Positions 25,059-34,444 of a DNA stretch of 64,000 bases are shown one piece after another. Where the stretch lies: contig NZ_QJJU01000007.1 of the NCBI RefSeq assembly GCF_003201655.1, forward strand, positions 124,001 through 188,000, given 5' to 3'. How positions within the stretch are numbered: position 1 is the stretch's first letter; every line of letters starts with the position of its first letter. A program made the translations under genes and the position numbers. The stretch comes from Mycolicibacterium moriokaense. Lineage in GTDB: Bacteria; Actinomycetota; Actinomycetes; Mycobacteriales; Mycobacteriaceae. The notes below the pieces were generated by a model. It was not told the DNA's origin, did not search any database, and was given only the letters and a program-made list of their open reading frames with translations.

Positions 25059-25909
25059 CGGTTTCGCGGCCCCATTCCCAGTTCCCGTGGCTGAAGAGCC
25101 GATTCCGAAGCGTGGCCGATCCCTGGAACCGCATCGGCAGTCAGACGAAGTTCTACGGCAACACGCTGCGCTCGATCCATTACGCCTTTACGTACTACCG
25201 AAAGGAGTTGATCCGACAGATTGCCCAGATGGGCCTCGGCGCAGGCGCGCTCATCATCATCGGCGGCACGGTTGCGATCGTCGGATTCCTGACTGTGACG
25301 ACCGGCGCGCTGGTGGCCGTTCAGGGCTACTCCGACTTCTCCGAAATCGGCGTCGAAGCGTTGACAGGGTTCGCGTCGGCCTTCTTCAACGTGCGTCTGA
25401 TCGCGCCCGCGACCACCGCGGTCGCGATGTCCGCCACCATCGGCGCAGGCGCCACTGCGCAACTCGGCGCCATGCGGATCAATGAGGAAATCGACGCACT
25501 CGAGGTGATGGGCATCCGGTCGGTTGCGTTCCTGGCCTCCACGCGCGTTGTCGCCGGCCTGCTCGTCGTCGTTCCGCTCTACTGCGTTGGCGTGATCGCG
25601 GCGTTCTGGGCGGCGAAGTTCGGTACCACCGTTATCTACGGTCAGTCGACCGGCGTGTACGACCACTACTTCCGGACGTTCTTGAACCCCACCGACCTGA
25701 TGTGGTCGTTCCTGCAGTGCATCGTGTTGGCCGTGGTGATCATGCTGGTGCACACGTACTACGGGTACACCGCGCGTGGCGGCCCAGCGGGCGTCGGTGA
25801 AGCGGTCGGGCGCGCTGTGCGAACCTCGCTGATTCTCGCCGCTTTTGTTCTCGTGATGATGTCGCTGGCCGTCTACGGCCAGTCCGGAAACTTCAACCTG
25901 GCCGGGTAG
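25055..25909 (+). CDS. Mce transporter permease YrbEB
   Basis: This 284-residue second MlaE-type permease starts at GTG 25055 overlapping the yrbEA stop. It has about 50 cytoplasmic residues, then membrane helices and the coupling loop GAMRINEEIDALEVMGIRSV, ending in the GYTARGGPAGVGEAVGRAVR motif typical of YrbEB. It pairs with YrbEA as a heterodimeric permease. Length and motif spacing are normal. It is followed 3 bp later by mceA. Confidence 0.93.
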   Translation: MTVSRPHSQFPWLKSRFRSVADPWNRIGSQTKFYGNTLRSIHYAFTYYRKELIRQIAQMGLGAGALIIIGGTVAIVGFLTVTTGALVAVQGYSDFSEIGVEALTGFASAFFNVRLIAPATTAVAMSATIGAGATAQLGAMRINEEIDALEVMGIRSVAFLASTRVVAGLLVVVPLYCVGVIAAFWAAKFGTTVIYGQSTGVYDHYFRTFLNPTDLMWSFLQCIVLAVVIMLVHTYYGYTARGGPAGVGEAVGRAVRTSLILAAFVLVMMSLAVYGQSGNFNLAG

Positions 25910-25912
25910 CAC

Positions 25913-27364
25913 ATGGACAGCGACGAACACGGCCTTCACCCAGCGTGGTACACGCTCATTCTGGTGGTGGTTTCTGCCGTCTTGATTTGGTTGAGCTATG
26001 CGTTGTTCGCGGGCACCTTGAAATCCGAGATTCCGGTCACGCTGACCTCCGACCGATCAGGCTTGGTGATGGAGACCAACGCCAAGGTCAAGATGCGCGG
26101 GGTGCAGGTCGGGCGGGTCGCGGCGATCGCCGGCGGCAAGGAACCGGTCGTCTTGAAGCTCCAGATCGACCCCGACCAGATCAAGTACATCCCGGCGAAC
26201 GTCGAGGCGCAGATCCGCGCCACCACGGTGTTCGGTGCGAAATTCGTCGACTTGGTGTACCCAGAGAACCCCAGCGCGCAGCGACTCGAGGCCGGTCAGG
26301 TGCTCAAGTCGCGCAACGTCAGCACCGAGGTCAACACGGTGTTCGAAAACGTGGTGTCTGTGCTGAATCAGGTCGACACCGCCAAGCTCAACGCCACCCT
26401 GTCCGCGCTTGCCGAAGGTGTTCGCGGACAGGGGGAGCGGATCGGCGAGGCGACCACAGATGCCAACCAGGTGTTGCTGCAACTCAATCCGCGCAGTGAC
26501 ACCATCCGCGCGGACTGGCAGGCACTCAAGGGTTTCAACGACGCGTATAGCGGTGCGGCGCAAGACATTCTGACCGTTCTGAACGCGGCGAGCACCACCA
26601 GTCAGACCATCACGAGCCACACCAAGCAGCTGGATGCCTTGCTGCTGGCCACGATTGGGCTCTCCAACAGCGGGATCAGCCTGCTGGCGCCGAATCAGGC
26701 CAACCTGATCAAGGCCATCAATGTGCTCGAGCCGACCACCAATCTGTTGTACAAGTACAACCCGGAGTACACCTGCCTCCTGATGGGCGCGAAAACCATC
26801 TTGGACACCGGCGGTTATCAATCGGCCGGCGGCAACGGCCGAACGCTCGTGCTTGATACCTCCTTAGCGCTCGGGGACGACCCGTACCACTATCCGGACA
26901 ACCTGCCGGTCATCGGCGCCAAGGGCGGACCTGGCGGCAAACCGGGGTGCGGCTCTCTGCCCGATGTCGCGAAGAACTGGCCGGTGCGCAACCTCGTCAC
27001 CAACACCGGTTTCGGCACCGGCATGGATTGGCGGCCGAACCCCGGCATCGGTTTCCCGGCCTGGGCCAATTACCTGCCCGTCACCCGTGCAGTGCCAGAG
27101 CCGCCGAGCATTCGCAACTTGTTCGGCGGCCCTGCGCCGGGGCCGATTCCGTATCCGGGAGCCCCGGCCTACGGCGCCCCAATGTATGCGCCGGACGGCA
27201 CTCCGCTGTGGCCGGGGCTGCCGCCTGCGCCACCGCCAATGGCGCCACGGGATCCGGGGCCGACACCCGGGTCGGAGCCGTTCATCGTCCATTCGCCTGC
27301 ACAGATGCAGCCGACGCCGCTGCCACCGGTTCCGCTTCCGGTGGAGGCCGCCCCATCGCCCTGA
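25913..27364 (+). CDS. Mce family protein, MceA type
   Basis: The 483-residue product has a short cytoplasmic N-terminus, one membrane anchor (WYTLILVVVSAVLIWLSYAL), an MCE/MlaD beta-barrel domain (about 35-115, with SGLVMETNAKVKMRGVQVGR), a long helical region to about 340 and a Pro-rich C-terminal tail of about 110 residues. Together the six MceA-F subunits form the periplasm-spanning needle that shuttles lipid or sterol. Two cysteines (YTCLLMG; KPGCGSL) in the tail half are conserved in type. The Pro-rich extension is longer than in most MceA proteins I recall. Confidence 0.92.
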   Translation: MDSDEHGLHPAWYTLILVVVSAVLIWLSYALFAGTLKSEIPVTLTSDRSGLVMETNAKVKMRGVQVGRVAAIAGGKEPVVLKLQIDPDQIKYIPANVEAQIRATTVFGAKFVDLVYPENPSAQRLEAGQVLKSRNVSTEVNTVFENVVSVLNQVDTAKLNATLSALAEGVRGQGERIGEATTDANQVLLQLNPRSDTIRADWQALKGFNDAYSGAAQDILTVLNAASTTSQTITSHTKQLDALLLATIGLSNSGISLLAPNQANLIKAINVLEPTTNLLYKYNPEYTCLLMGAKTILDTGGYQSAGGNGRTLVLDTSLALGDDPYHYPDNLPVIGAKGGPGGKPGCGSLPDVAKNWPVRNLVTNTGFGTGMDWRPNPGIGFPAWANYLPVTRAVPEPPSIRNLFGGPAPGPIPYPGAPAYGAPMYAPDGTPLWPGLPPAPPPMAPRDPGPTPGSEPFIVHSPAQMQPTPLPPVPLPVEAAPSP

Positions 27365-27406
27365 TAACCGACCACCGCAACCATCAACCATGAGAGGTAA
27401 CCGGTC

Positions 27407-28438
27407 ATGAAAGAGAACCTGCGAGGCACCATCGTGCGCCTTGCCGTCTTTCTGACTGTGTGCCTTGTCGGTGTGTTCGGGCTTTATGCGGTCTTCGGTC
27501 AGTTGCGCTTCGGGGAGAAGACCAACACGTATAGCGCCGCGTTCACCAACGTGACCGGACTCAAGAACGGCGACTTCGTACGCATTGCGGGCGTCGAGGT
27601 CGGCCAGGTGAAAAAGGTTGCCATTCAACCGGACACGACGGCGCTAGTCGAGTTCACGGCAGACGATTCGGTGGTGCTGACCGAGGGCAGCAGGGTCGTC
27701 ATCCGATACAAAGACCTGATCGGGGGTCGCTATCTGGCGCTGGAGGAGGGTGCAGGCAGTACCAAGAAGCTGAATCCCGGCGACACGATTCCGTTGGCGC
27801 GGACGTCGCCGGCTCTGGACCTGGACGCGCTGATCGGTGGCTTCCGGCCGCTGTTTCGGGCGTTGGACCCGGATCAGGTAAATGCGTTGTCCGGCCAGTT
27901 GATTGCCGCGCTGCAGGGTCAGGGCGGAACCATCAACTCGTTCCTGTCGCAGACCGCGGCGCTGACGAGCACGCTGGCCGATCGCGACCAGCTGATCGGG
28001 CAGGTGATCGTCAATCTAAACACCGTGCTGGGATCGCTCGGCGACCAAAGCGACCAGTTCGCAAAGGCCGTCGACGCACTCTCGGGACTGGTGGAGGGTC
28101 TCGCGTCGCGCAAACAGGACATCGCCAACGGTCTGGCCTACTCCAACGCCGCGGCCGCGAGCATCACAGACCTGTTGGCGCAGGCCCGGCCACCCATTGC
28201 CAAGACGATCCATGAGACCGACCGCGCCGCCGGGATCGTCGTCGCCGACCACGACTACTTCGACAACTTCCTTAACACCTTGCCGGATGCGTATCAAGCT
28301 CTTGCGCGGCAAGGCATTTACGGCGACTTCTTCAGTTTCTACCTGTGCGACGTCGTGCTGAAGCTCAACGGCAAGGGGGGCGAGCCGGTGTACGTCAAGG
28401 TCGCGGGCCAGAGCACGGGGAGGTGCGCGCCGCGATGA
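27407..28438 (+). CDS. Mce family protein, MceB type
   Basis: The 343-residue product MKENLRGTIVRLAVFLTVCL has a membrane anchor at about 8-28, an MCE domain (YSAAFTNVTGLKNGDFVRIA; GVEVGQVKKV; IRYKDLIGGRYLALEEG) and the helical needle segment. It ends without a Pro-rich tail, as MceB proteins do. It follows a 42-bp gap after mceA with a gagaggtaa ribosome site and ends overlapping mceC by ATGA. It is one of six non-identical needle subunits. Confidence 0.92.
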   Translation: MKENLRGTIVRLAVFLTVCLVGVFGLYAVFGQLRFGEKTNTYSAAFTNVTGLKNGDFVRIAGVEVGQVKKVAIQPDTTALVEFTADDSVVLTEGSRVVIRYKDLIGGRYLALEEGAGSTKKLNPGDTIPLARTSPALDLDALIGGFRPLFRALDPDQVNALSGQLIAALQGQGGTINSFLSQTAALTSTLADRDQLIGQVIVNLNTVLGSLGDQSDQFAKAVDALSGLVEGLASRKQDIANGLAYSNAAAASITDLLAQARPPIAKTIHETDRAAGIVVADHDYFDNFLNTLPDAYQALARQGIYGDFFSFYLCDVVLKLNGKGGEPVYVKVAGQSTGRCAPR

Positions 28439-29793
28439 AGCCATTCTCCGAGCGGAATCTATTCGTCATCGGTGCCATCGGGCTCGCGATCACCGTCGCC
28501 ATCATCTTGGGTGCGGTCAACTACGACAAGCTGCCGTTCCTCAACCAGGGCAAGCAGTATTCGGCTTACTTCGCCGAAGCGGGCGGCCTGACGAACGATG
28601 CCGCCGTTCAGGTTTCGGGCTTCCAGGTGGGCAAGGTCCAGTCGATCGAGCTCGACGGCCAGCGGGTGCTGATCAAATTCACCGTCGACAAGAACATTCG
28701 GCTTGGCGATCGCACCGAGGCGGCGATCAAGACCAAGGGGCTACTCGGCACCAAGATCCTCGAGATCACATCCCGCGGCGATGGTCGGCAGCAAGGCACG
28801 ATTCCCCTCGACCGCACCACGTCGCCCTACCAGCTGCCCGACGCGCTCGGCGAATTGGCGACCACGATCAGCGGCCTGAACACCGACCAGTTGTCGGAAT
28901 CGTTTCGCGTGCTGTCGGCCACCTTCGCAGATACTCCGCCGGAGTTGAAGATCGCCATCGACGGCGTGTCACGGTTCTCGCAAACGCTTAACGAGCGCGA
29001 CGCCCAGCTGCGTGGTCTGCTGACTAACGCCGACAAGGCGACGACGGTGCTGGCCGAGCGCAGCAACCAGGTGGTCAGCCTGATCGGCAACACCAACGCA
29101 TTGTTGGCCGAGCTCCAAAGCCAAAGCGCCGCAGTGGATCAGATCTCCGGGAATATCTCGGCGCTGTCTCTGCAGCTGCAGGGCTTCATCGGTGAGAACC
29201 GTGCGACGATGAAGCCCGCGCTCGACAAACTCAACGGCGTCCTGACGATGTTGGACAACCGAAAGGAACGGCTGCAGAAGTCGCTCCATCTGCTGACCGA
29301 ATACTCGATGTCGCTTGGTGAGTCGGTGGCATCCGGTCCGTTCTTCAAGACGTACGTCGCCAACCTGCTGCCGGGCCAGTTCCTTCAGCCGTTTATCGAC
29401 GCCGCTTTCTCCGACCTCGGCCTGGACCCCAATGTAAAGCTGCCTTCGCAGCTCACTGACCCACAGATCGGCCAACCGGGAACACCGGCATTGCCGGTGC
29501 CATTCCCACGCACCGGGCAGGGCGGGGAACCGCACCTGACGCTGCCCGACGCCATCACCGGCAATCCCGGCGATCAGGGGTGCGGGCTGCCCGGCTTGCC
29601 GCTACCCGGGCCGACCGGCTGCTATCCGTACCGCGAACCGCTGCCTGCCCCGCCCCCCGGGGGCCCGCCACCGGGACCGCCCGCGCTGGCGCCGGCGGGG
29701 CTGGATTCGACGCCGGTGCCAACGCCGAGCCCCGTCATGGTGCCCGCGCCCGGTGAGGTGCCGCCACCCGCAGGCGGGGGGGCCGGGCGATGA
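28435..29793 (+). CDS. Mce family protein, MceC type
   Basis: The 452-residue product from ATG 28435 (MKPFSERNLFVIGAIGLAIT) overlaps the mceB stop. It has a membrane anchor, an MCE domain (AEAGGLTNDAAVQVSGFQVG; IKTKGLLGTKILEI), helical needle segments, and a Pro/Gly-rich tail of about 100 residues. The open frame begins 30 codons earlier inside mceB, but the coupled ATG is the normal start. The long proline-rich tail is usual for MceC/MceD and is probably surface-exposed. Confidence 0.92.
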   Translation: MKPFSERNLFVIGAIGLAITVAIILGAVNYDKLPFLNQGKQYSAYFAEAGGLTNDAAVQVSGFQVGKVQSIELDGQRVLIKFTVDKNIRLGDRTEAAIKTKGLLGTKILEITSRGDGRQQGTIPLDRTTSPYQLPDALGELATTISGLNTDQLSESFRVLSATFADTPPELKIAIDGVSRFSQTLNERDAQLRGLLTNADKATTVLAERSNQVVSLIGNTNALLAELQSQSAAVDQISGNISALSLQLQGFIGENRATMKPALDKLNGVLTMLDNRKERLQKSLHLLTEYSMSLGESVASGPFFKTYVANLLPGQFLQPFIDAAFSDLGLDPNVKLPSQLTDPQIGQPGTPALPVPFPRTGQGGEPHLTLPDAITGNPGDQGCGLPGLPLPGPTGCYPYREPLPAPPPGGPPPGPPALAPAGLDSTPVPTPSPVMVPAPGEVPPPAGGGAGR

Positions 29794-31106
29794 ACCGGAT
29801 TCGCAGGAGTTGGGTCGCCGCCGCCCTTGTCGTGCTGCTGGTCGCAGGTGTCGTCGCGCTGTTCCGGACCAGCGACACCATCAACCGCACGAATGTCGTT
29901 GCATACTTTGAGAACAGCAACGGCGTCTACGTCGGCGACGACGTGCGCATCCTCGGTGTGAACGTCGGCAAGATCACCGAGATCCAGCCGCAGCCCGAGC
30001 GGGTGAAGATCTCGTTCTGGTACGACAGCAAGTACAAGGTGCCCGCCGACGCGAAGGCAGCGATTCTGTCGCCGACGCTGGTAACGGCGCGAGCCCTTCA
30101 GCTCACCCCGGTGTACAAGACCGGACCGGTGCTGACGGACAACGCGGTGATCCCGCGGGAGCGCACCGCGGTTCCGGTTGAATGGGATCAGGTCCGTGCA
30201 CAGTTGGAGAAACTGGCAACCTCGCTGCAGCCGACCGAGCCCGGCGGCGTCGCCCCGTTGGGATCGTTCATCAACACGACAGCCGACAACTTGCGCGGCC
30301 AAGGCGCCAACATTCGCGATACCGTCATCAAACTCTCGCAAGCGTTTTCGGCACTCGGTGATCACAGCACGGATATCTTCTCGACCATCAAGAACCTGGC
30401 GATCCTGGTGTCGGCGCTGCAGGACAGCACCAACTTGATGCGTCAGCTGAATCAGAACCTGGCCTCGGTGACCGGGCTGCTCGCCGACGACCCGAACGAA
30501 GTCGCCAATGCGGTAAAGGATCTCAACGCCGTCGTGCCACAGGTTCAGCAGTTCGTCGCCGACAACCGCGAAGCCCTTGGCACTACCTCGGACAAGTTGG
30601 CGGGTGTGACGCAGGCGTTGAACGATAGCCTCGCCGACGTGAAGCAGCTCCTGCACGTGGCGCCCAACACATTGCAGAACTACGTGAACATCTGGCAACC
30701 CGCCCAGGGCGCGGTGAGCAGCGTCCCGATGATCAATAACTTCGCCAATCCGATCTCGTTCCTGTGCGGCGCTGTCCAGGCGGCATCACGCCTGGGTGCC
30801 GAGCAGTCGGCAAAGCTGTGCGTGCAATACCTGGCGCCGATCATCAAGAACCGCCAATTCAACTTCCTGCCCCTCGCGCAGAACATCTTCGTGGGTGCCT
30901 CGACGCGGCCGAATGAGCTCACGTACAGCGAGGACTGGATGCGGCCCGACTACATTCCGCCGCAACCGCCACCGGGTGCCACGCCGCCACCTGGGGGCAA
31001 TTCGCCGCCGCCACCGGGGCCACCGCTCGCCGCGGAGGCGCCGGTTGCGACCAACCCGGCCGACGGCCTGACCGGCATGATGGTGCCGCCGGGAGCCGGA
31101 TCATGA
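29790..31106 (+). CDS. Mce family protein, MceD type
   Basis: The 438-residue product MNRIRRSWVAAALVVLLVAG overlaps mceC by 4 bp. It shows the anchor helix, MCE domain (ENSNGVYVGDDVRILGVNVG), helical region with FLCGAVQAASRLGAEQSAKL, and a Pro-rich C-terminus of about 55 residues. The order C-D-E with overlapping stops and starts indicates balanced co-translation of subunits in one needle complex. Confidence 0.92.
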   Translation: MNRIRRSWVAAALVVLLVAGVVALFRTSDTINRTNVVAYFENSNGVYVGDDVRILGVNVGKITEIQPQPERVKISFWYDSKYKVPADAKAAILSPTLVTARALQLTPVYKTGPVLTDNAVIPRERTAVPVEWDQVRAQLEKLATSLQPTEPGGVAPLGSFINTTADNLRGQGANIRDTVIKLSQAFSALGDHSTDIFSTIKNLAILVSALQDSTNLMRQLNQNLASVTGLLADDPNEVANAVKDLNAVVPQVQQFVADNREALGTTSDKLAGVTQALNDSLADVKQLLHVAPNTLQNYVNIWQPAQGAVSSVPMINNFANPISFLCGAVQAASRLGAEQSAKLCVQYLAPIIKNRQFNFLPLAQNIFVGASTRPNELTYSEDWMRPDYIPPQPPPGATPPPGGNSPPPPGPPLAAEAPVATNPADGLTGMMVPPGAGS

Positions 31107-32257
31107 TGCGGGACAAGTGGATACGCGCCGCAGTTGGCATGCTTGGCATCGCCCTCGCCCTAGCGGGCTGCAGCGACTGGCGAGGGTTGAACTCGCTTTC
31201 ACTGCCTGGCGTGCAGGGCAGGGGCGCAGGCGGGTTCACCATTCAGGCGCAAATGCCCGACGTGGACAACATCGAGCGGAACTCCCGGGTGCGCGTCGGC
31301 GACGTGAACGTCGGCACTGTCACCAAGATCGAGCGCCAGGGCTGGCATGCGCTGGTCACGATGCAGCTCAACGGCGACGTCGAGCTGCCCGCCAATGCGA
31401 CGGCCACACTCGGCCAGACCAGCCTGCTGGGTTCACTACACATCGAGCTGGCGCCGCCGAAAGATGTGCCACCGCAGGGCAAGCTGCACGACGGCTCGCT
31501 GATCCCTCTGGCATCGTCGGGTAAGTATCCGAGCACCGAACAGACGTTGTCGGCGATTGCGTTGCTGCTCAACGGTGGTGGTATCGGCAACATTCAAGAC
31601 ATCACTGATGCGTTGAGTATCGCCTTCACCGGTCGCGAAGACGACCTGCGCAGCCTGATCGAGCAGCTCGACAAGGCCGTCGGCTATCTCGACGACCAAA
31701 AGCACGACATCATCGCGGCGACAGACAGCCTGAACAACCTGGTTGGACAGTTCGCGGCCCAGAAACCCGTGGTGGACAAGGCATTGAAGACGATCCCTGA
31801 CGCGCTTGCGGTGCTGAAGGATCAGCGCAACAACTTGTCCGATGCACTCGCGCAGCTCGGCAAGTTCAGCGCGCTGGCCGCCGACTCGGTCAACCAGACC
31901 AAAGAAGCACTCGTCCAAGAGCTCAAAAATCTCGGCCCGGTGGTGCAATCACTGGCCGACGCCGGCCCGGCGCTGACTCGTGCGCTGAGCTTCTTGCCAA
32001 CCTTCCCGTTCCCCAAAGAGACGCTGACCAACTGGATGCGCGGCGACTACGCCAACCTGACGTTGATCCTTGATCTGACATTGAGCCGAATCGACCAGGG
32101 AATCTTCACCGGATCGCGTTGGGAATGCGATCTGACCTGGCTGGAGCTTCAGTGGGGTCGCACCATCGGTCAGTTCCCGAGCCCATGCATGGCCGGCGGC
32201 CCTGGCACTGCGGGTAACCCGCTGATCGCTCCGTACCACTTGGATCAGGGGCCCTGA
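31103..32257 (+). CDS. Mce lipoprotein, MceE (LprK) type
   Basis: The 384-residue product has a lipobox (ALALAGC, Cys23) instead of the N-terminal membrane anchor of its sisters, the hallmark of MceE. The MCE domain (AQMPDVDNIERNSRVRVGDV) and long helical domain follow. It ends with a conserved Cys pair (WECDLTW; SPCMAGG). It would be lipid-anchored at the outer face of the cytoplasmic membrane. It overlaps mceD by ATGA and is separated from mceF by 1 bp. Confidence 0.93.
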   Translation: MMRDKWIRAAVGMLGIALALAGCSDWRGLNSLSLPGVQGRGAGGFTIQAQMPDVDNIERNSRVRVGDVNVGTVTKIERQGWHALVTMQLNGDVELPANATATLGQTSLLGSLHIELAPPKDVPPQGKLHDGSLIPLASSGKYPSTEQTLSAIALLLNGGGIGNIQDITDALSIAFTGREDDLRSLIEQLDKAVGYLDDQKHDIIAATDSLNNLVGQFAAQKPVVDKALKTIPDALAVLKDQRNNLSDALAQLGKFSALAADSVNQTKEALVQELKNLGPVVQSLADAGPALTRALSFLPTFPFPKETLTNWMRGDYANLTLILDLTLSRIDQGIFTGSRWECDLTWLELQWGRTIGQFPSPCMAGGPGTAGNPLIAPYHLDQGP

Positions 32258-32258
32258 C

Positions 32259-33770
32259 ATGGTTTTGACGAAGCGGATCCTGATTCAGATCGCCATCTTC
32301 GCGCTGGTTTCCATCACGGCGCTGGCGATCATGATCTTCGGGTACATGCGGCTGCCCGAAGTGTTGGGTTACGGGCAGTACAAGGTGACCGTTGAGCTGC
32401 CCGAGACCGGCGGCCTGTACCCGCGTAGCAACGTCACCTATCGCGGCGCGCAGGTCGGCATCGTTGACAGTGTCAACCTGACCGATACCGGTGTGCAGGC
32501 AGTCCTTTCACTGGACAAGAGCGTCACGATCCCCGCTGACCTGAAGGCCGAAGTACATAGTGTGTCGTCGGTCGGTGAGCAATTCGTCCAGCTCGTGCCA
32601 CGCAACGGTAGTGGGCCGTCGTTGAAGGACGGCGACGTCATCCCGGCGGATCGCACGACGGTGCCGACGGACATTAATAAGGTCTTGGCGGACACCACCC
32701 GTGGCTTGCAGGCGATCCCCCAGGAAAATCTGAAGACCGTCGTCGACGAGGCCTATACCGCCGTCGGTGGGCTCGGCCCTGAGTTGCGCCGGTTGGTCAA
32801 CGGCAGCACCGCGTTGGCGATCGACGCCCGCAAGAACCTCGATCCGCTGACCACGCTGATCGACCAGTCCAAGCCGGTGCTCGATTCGCAAACCGACACC
32901 GCGGGGTCGATCCAGGCGTGGGCGGCGAACCTGGCAAGCATCACCGGCCAGCTGCAGAGCCAGGACCCTGCCGTGGCTGGGATTCTGCAGAACGGCCCGG
33001 GCGCCGCCGACGAGGTGCGGGCGCTGTTCGATCGCCTTCAGCCGACGCTGCCGATCGTGTTGGCCAACCTCGTCAGCCTCGGGGAAGTGGCAGTCACCTA
33101 CCAGCCCAGCCTCGAACAGCTGCTCGTGCTGCTGCCACAGGGCACCGCGGTCACGCAGGCGGTCGGCGTGCACAAGCGGAATACCAAGCAGGACTACATG
33201 GGCGATGCCTTGACTTTCAACCTGAACCTGATGATCCCTGCGTTCCCGGCGCCGATACCCCTGCCGCCGCAGCAGCTTCCGCCGCCGTGCACCACCGGCT
33301 TCCTGCCCGCCCAGCAGGAGCGGGTGCCCACCTTCGAGGACTACCCTGACAGGCCGCCCGGCGATGTGTATTGCCGAGTTCCCCAAGACGCGCCCTTCAA
33401 CGTGCGCGGTGCCCGCAACCTGCCCTGCATCACTGTGCCCGGCAAACGGGCGCCGACGTGGCAGATGTGCGAGAGCAATGAGAATTACGTGCCACTCAAC
33501 GATGGCTACAACTGGAAAGGCGACCCCAACGCGACGCTGTCCGGTCAGTCCGTTCCGCAGCTGCCACCGGGGTCGCCGGGGTCGTCACCTGCGCAAGCAC
33601 CTCCGCCGCCGGGCCCGGCGCCGCCGCCAATAGCGGCCGCCGAGTACGACCCAGCTACGGGCACGTACGTTGGACCGGACGGTCGTGTGTACACACAGTC
33701 CAACCTGGCCAGCAGTGCCAAAGAGGAGCAAACATGGCAGACGATGCTGCTGCGCCCGACGGGGAACTGA
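32259..33770 (+). CDS. Mce family protein, MceF type
   Basis: The 503-residue product MVLTKRILIQIAIFALVSIT has an anchor helix, an MCE domain (PETGGLYPRSNVTYRGAQVG; VSSVGEQFVQLVP), long helices and a cysteine-containing C-terminal domain (PPPCTTGF; DVYCRVPQD; NLPCITVPG; WQMCESNENY). It ends in the typical MceF tail AEYDPATGTYVGPDGRVYTQ. It closes the six-subunit series. Its last 37 bp overlap the next gene in another frame. Confidence 0.93.
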   Translation: MVLTKRILIQIAIFALVSITALAIMIFGYMRLPEVLGYGQYKVTVELPETGGLYPRSNVTYRGAQVGIVDSVNLTDTGVQAVLSLDKSVTIPADLKAEVHSVSSVGEQFVQLVPRNGSGPSLKDGDVIPADRTTVPTDINKVLADTTRGLQAIPQENLKTVVDEAYTAVGGLGPELRRLVNGSTALAIDARKNLDPLTTLIDQSKPVLDSQTDTAGSIQAWAANLASITGQLQSQDPAVAGILQNGPGAADEVRALFDRLQPTLPIVLANLVSLGEVAVTYQPSLEQLLVLLPQGTAVTQAVGVHKRNTKQDYMGDALTFNLNLMIPAFPAPIPLPPQQLPPPCTTGFLPAQQERVPTFEDYPDRPPGDVYCRVPQDAPFNVRGARNLPCITVPGKRAPTWQMCESNENYVPLNDGYNWKGDPNATLSGQSVPQLPPGSPGSSPAQAPPPPGPAPPPIAAAEYDPATGTYVGPDGRVYTQSNLASSAKEEQTWQTMLLRPTGN

Positions 33771-34444
33771 GCAAGTCGACCGCCGCCGAGGAGACGTCGA
33801 GCGCCACCGAGTCGGAGTCGGCGGGTAGCCAGACCGCCGAGGCGGCAAAAACCGAAACGGCAACGGACGCCGAGTCGGAGGACGGCGACGAGGACAGCGC
33901 CGACGGCGCCGACTACGACGAAGAAGCGCCTGACGAGGAAGTCGCGCCCGCCAAGCCGCGGATGTCGCATCTGCGGTTGGCGACGATCGCCGGGCTGGTG
34001 CTTGTAGTCGCGCTCGGCGGTCTCACGGGCTGGCTTGGGTTCCACGCCTACAAGTCCCACCAGGCGTATGAAGAGCGAAACCTCTTCCTCCAGGTGGGCC
34101 GTCAGGGTGCGCTGAACCTGACCACGATCGACTGGCAACAGGCCGACACGAACGTGCAACGCATTCTGGACTCGGCGACGGGAACCTTCTACGACGACTT
34201 CCAAAAGCGCGCGGGGCCGTTCGTCGAGGTCGTCAAGCAGGCACAGTCGAAATCGGTTGGCACCATCGCCGAGGCGGGGTTGGAGTCCGAATCCGACAAC
34301 AGCGCTCAGGTGTTGGTCGCGGTGACCGTCAAGACGTCCAATGCCGGTGCGCCGGAACAAGCTCCACGCGCGTGGCGGATGCGCATAACCGTGCAGAAGA
34401 TCGGCGACGACGCAAAGGTATCCAACGTGGAGTTCGTGCCGTGA
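33734..34444 (+). CDS. Mce-associated membrane protein 1
   Basis: The 236-residue product starts at ATG 33734, 37 bp inside mceF, with gaggagcaaac upstream. The first 75 residues are acidic and low-complexity (Glu/Ser/Thr/Ala). A single membrane helix follows (LATIAGLVLVVALGGLTGWL), then a SnoaL/NTF2-like periplasmic domain (DSATGTFYDDFQKRAGPFVE). This is the Mam architecture. Mam proteins stabilise or assist the Mce complex. GTGA overlap couples it to the next gene. Confidence 0.9.
   Translation: MADDAAAPDGELSKSTAAEETSSATESESAGSQTAEAAKTETATDAESEDGDEDSADGADYDEEAPDEEVAPAKPRMSHLRLATIAGLVLVVALGGLTGWLGFHAYKSHQAYEERNLFLQVGRQGALNLTTIDWQQADTNVQRILDSATGTFYDDFQKRAGPFVEVVKQAQSKSVGTIAEAGLESESDNSAQVLVAVTVKTSNAGAPEQAPRAWRMRITVQKIGDDAKVSNVEFVP

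Noticed and set aside
29622..30698. 358-residue minus-strand frame in the mce region
   Set aside because: Antisense to mceC/mceD; the mce frames carry MCE domains and coupled starts.
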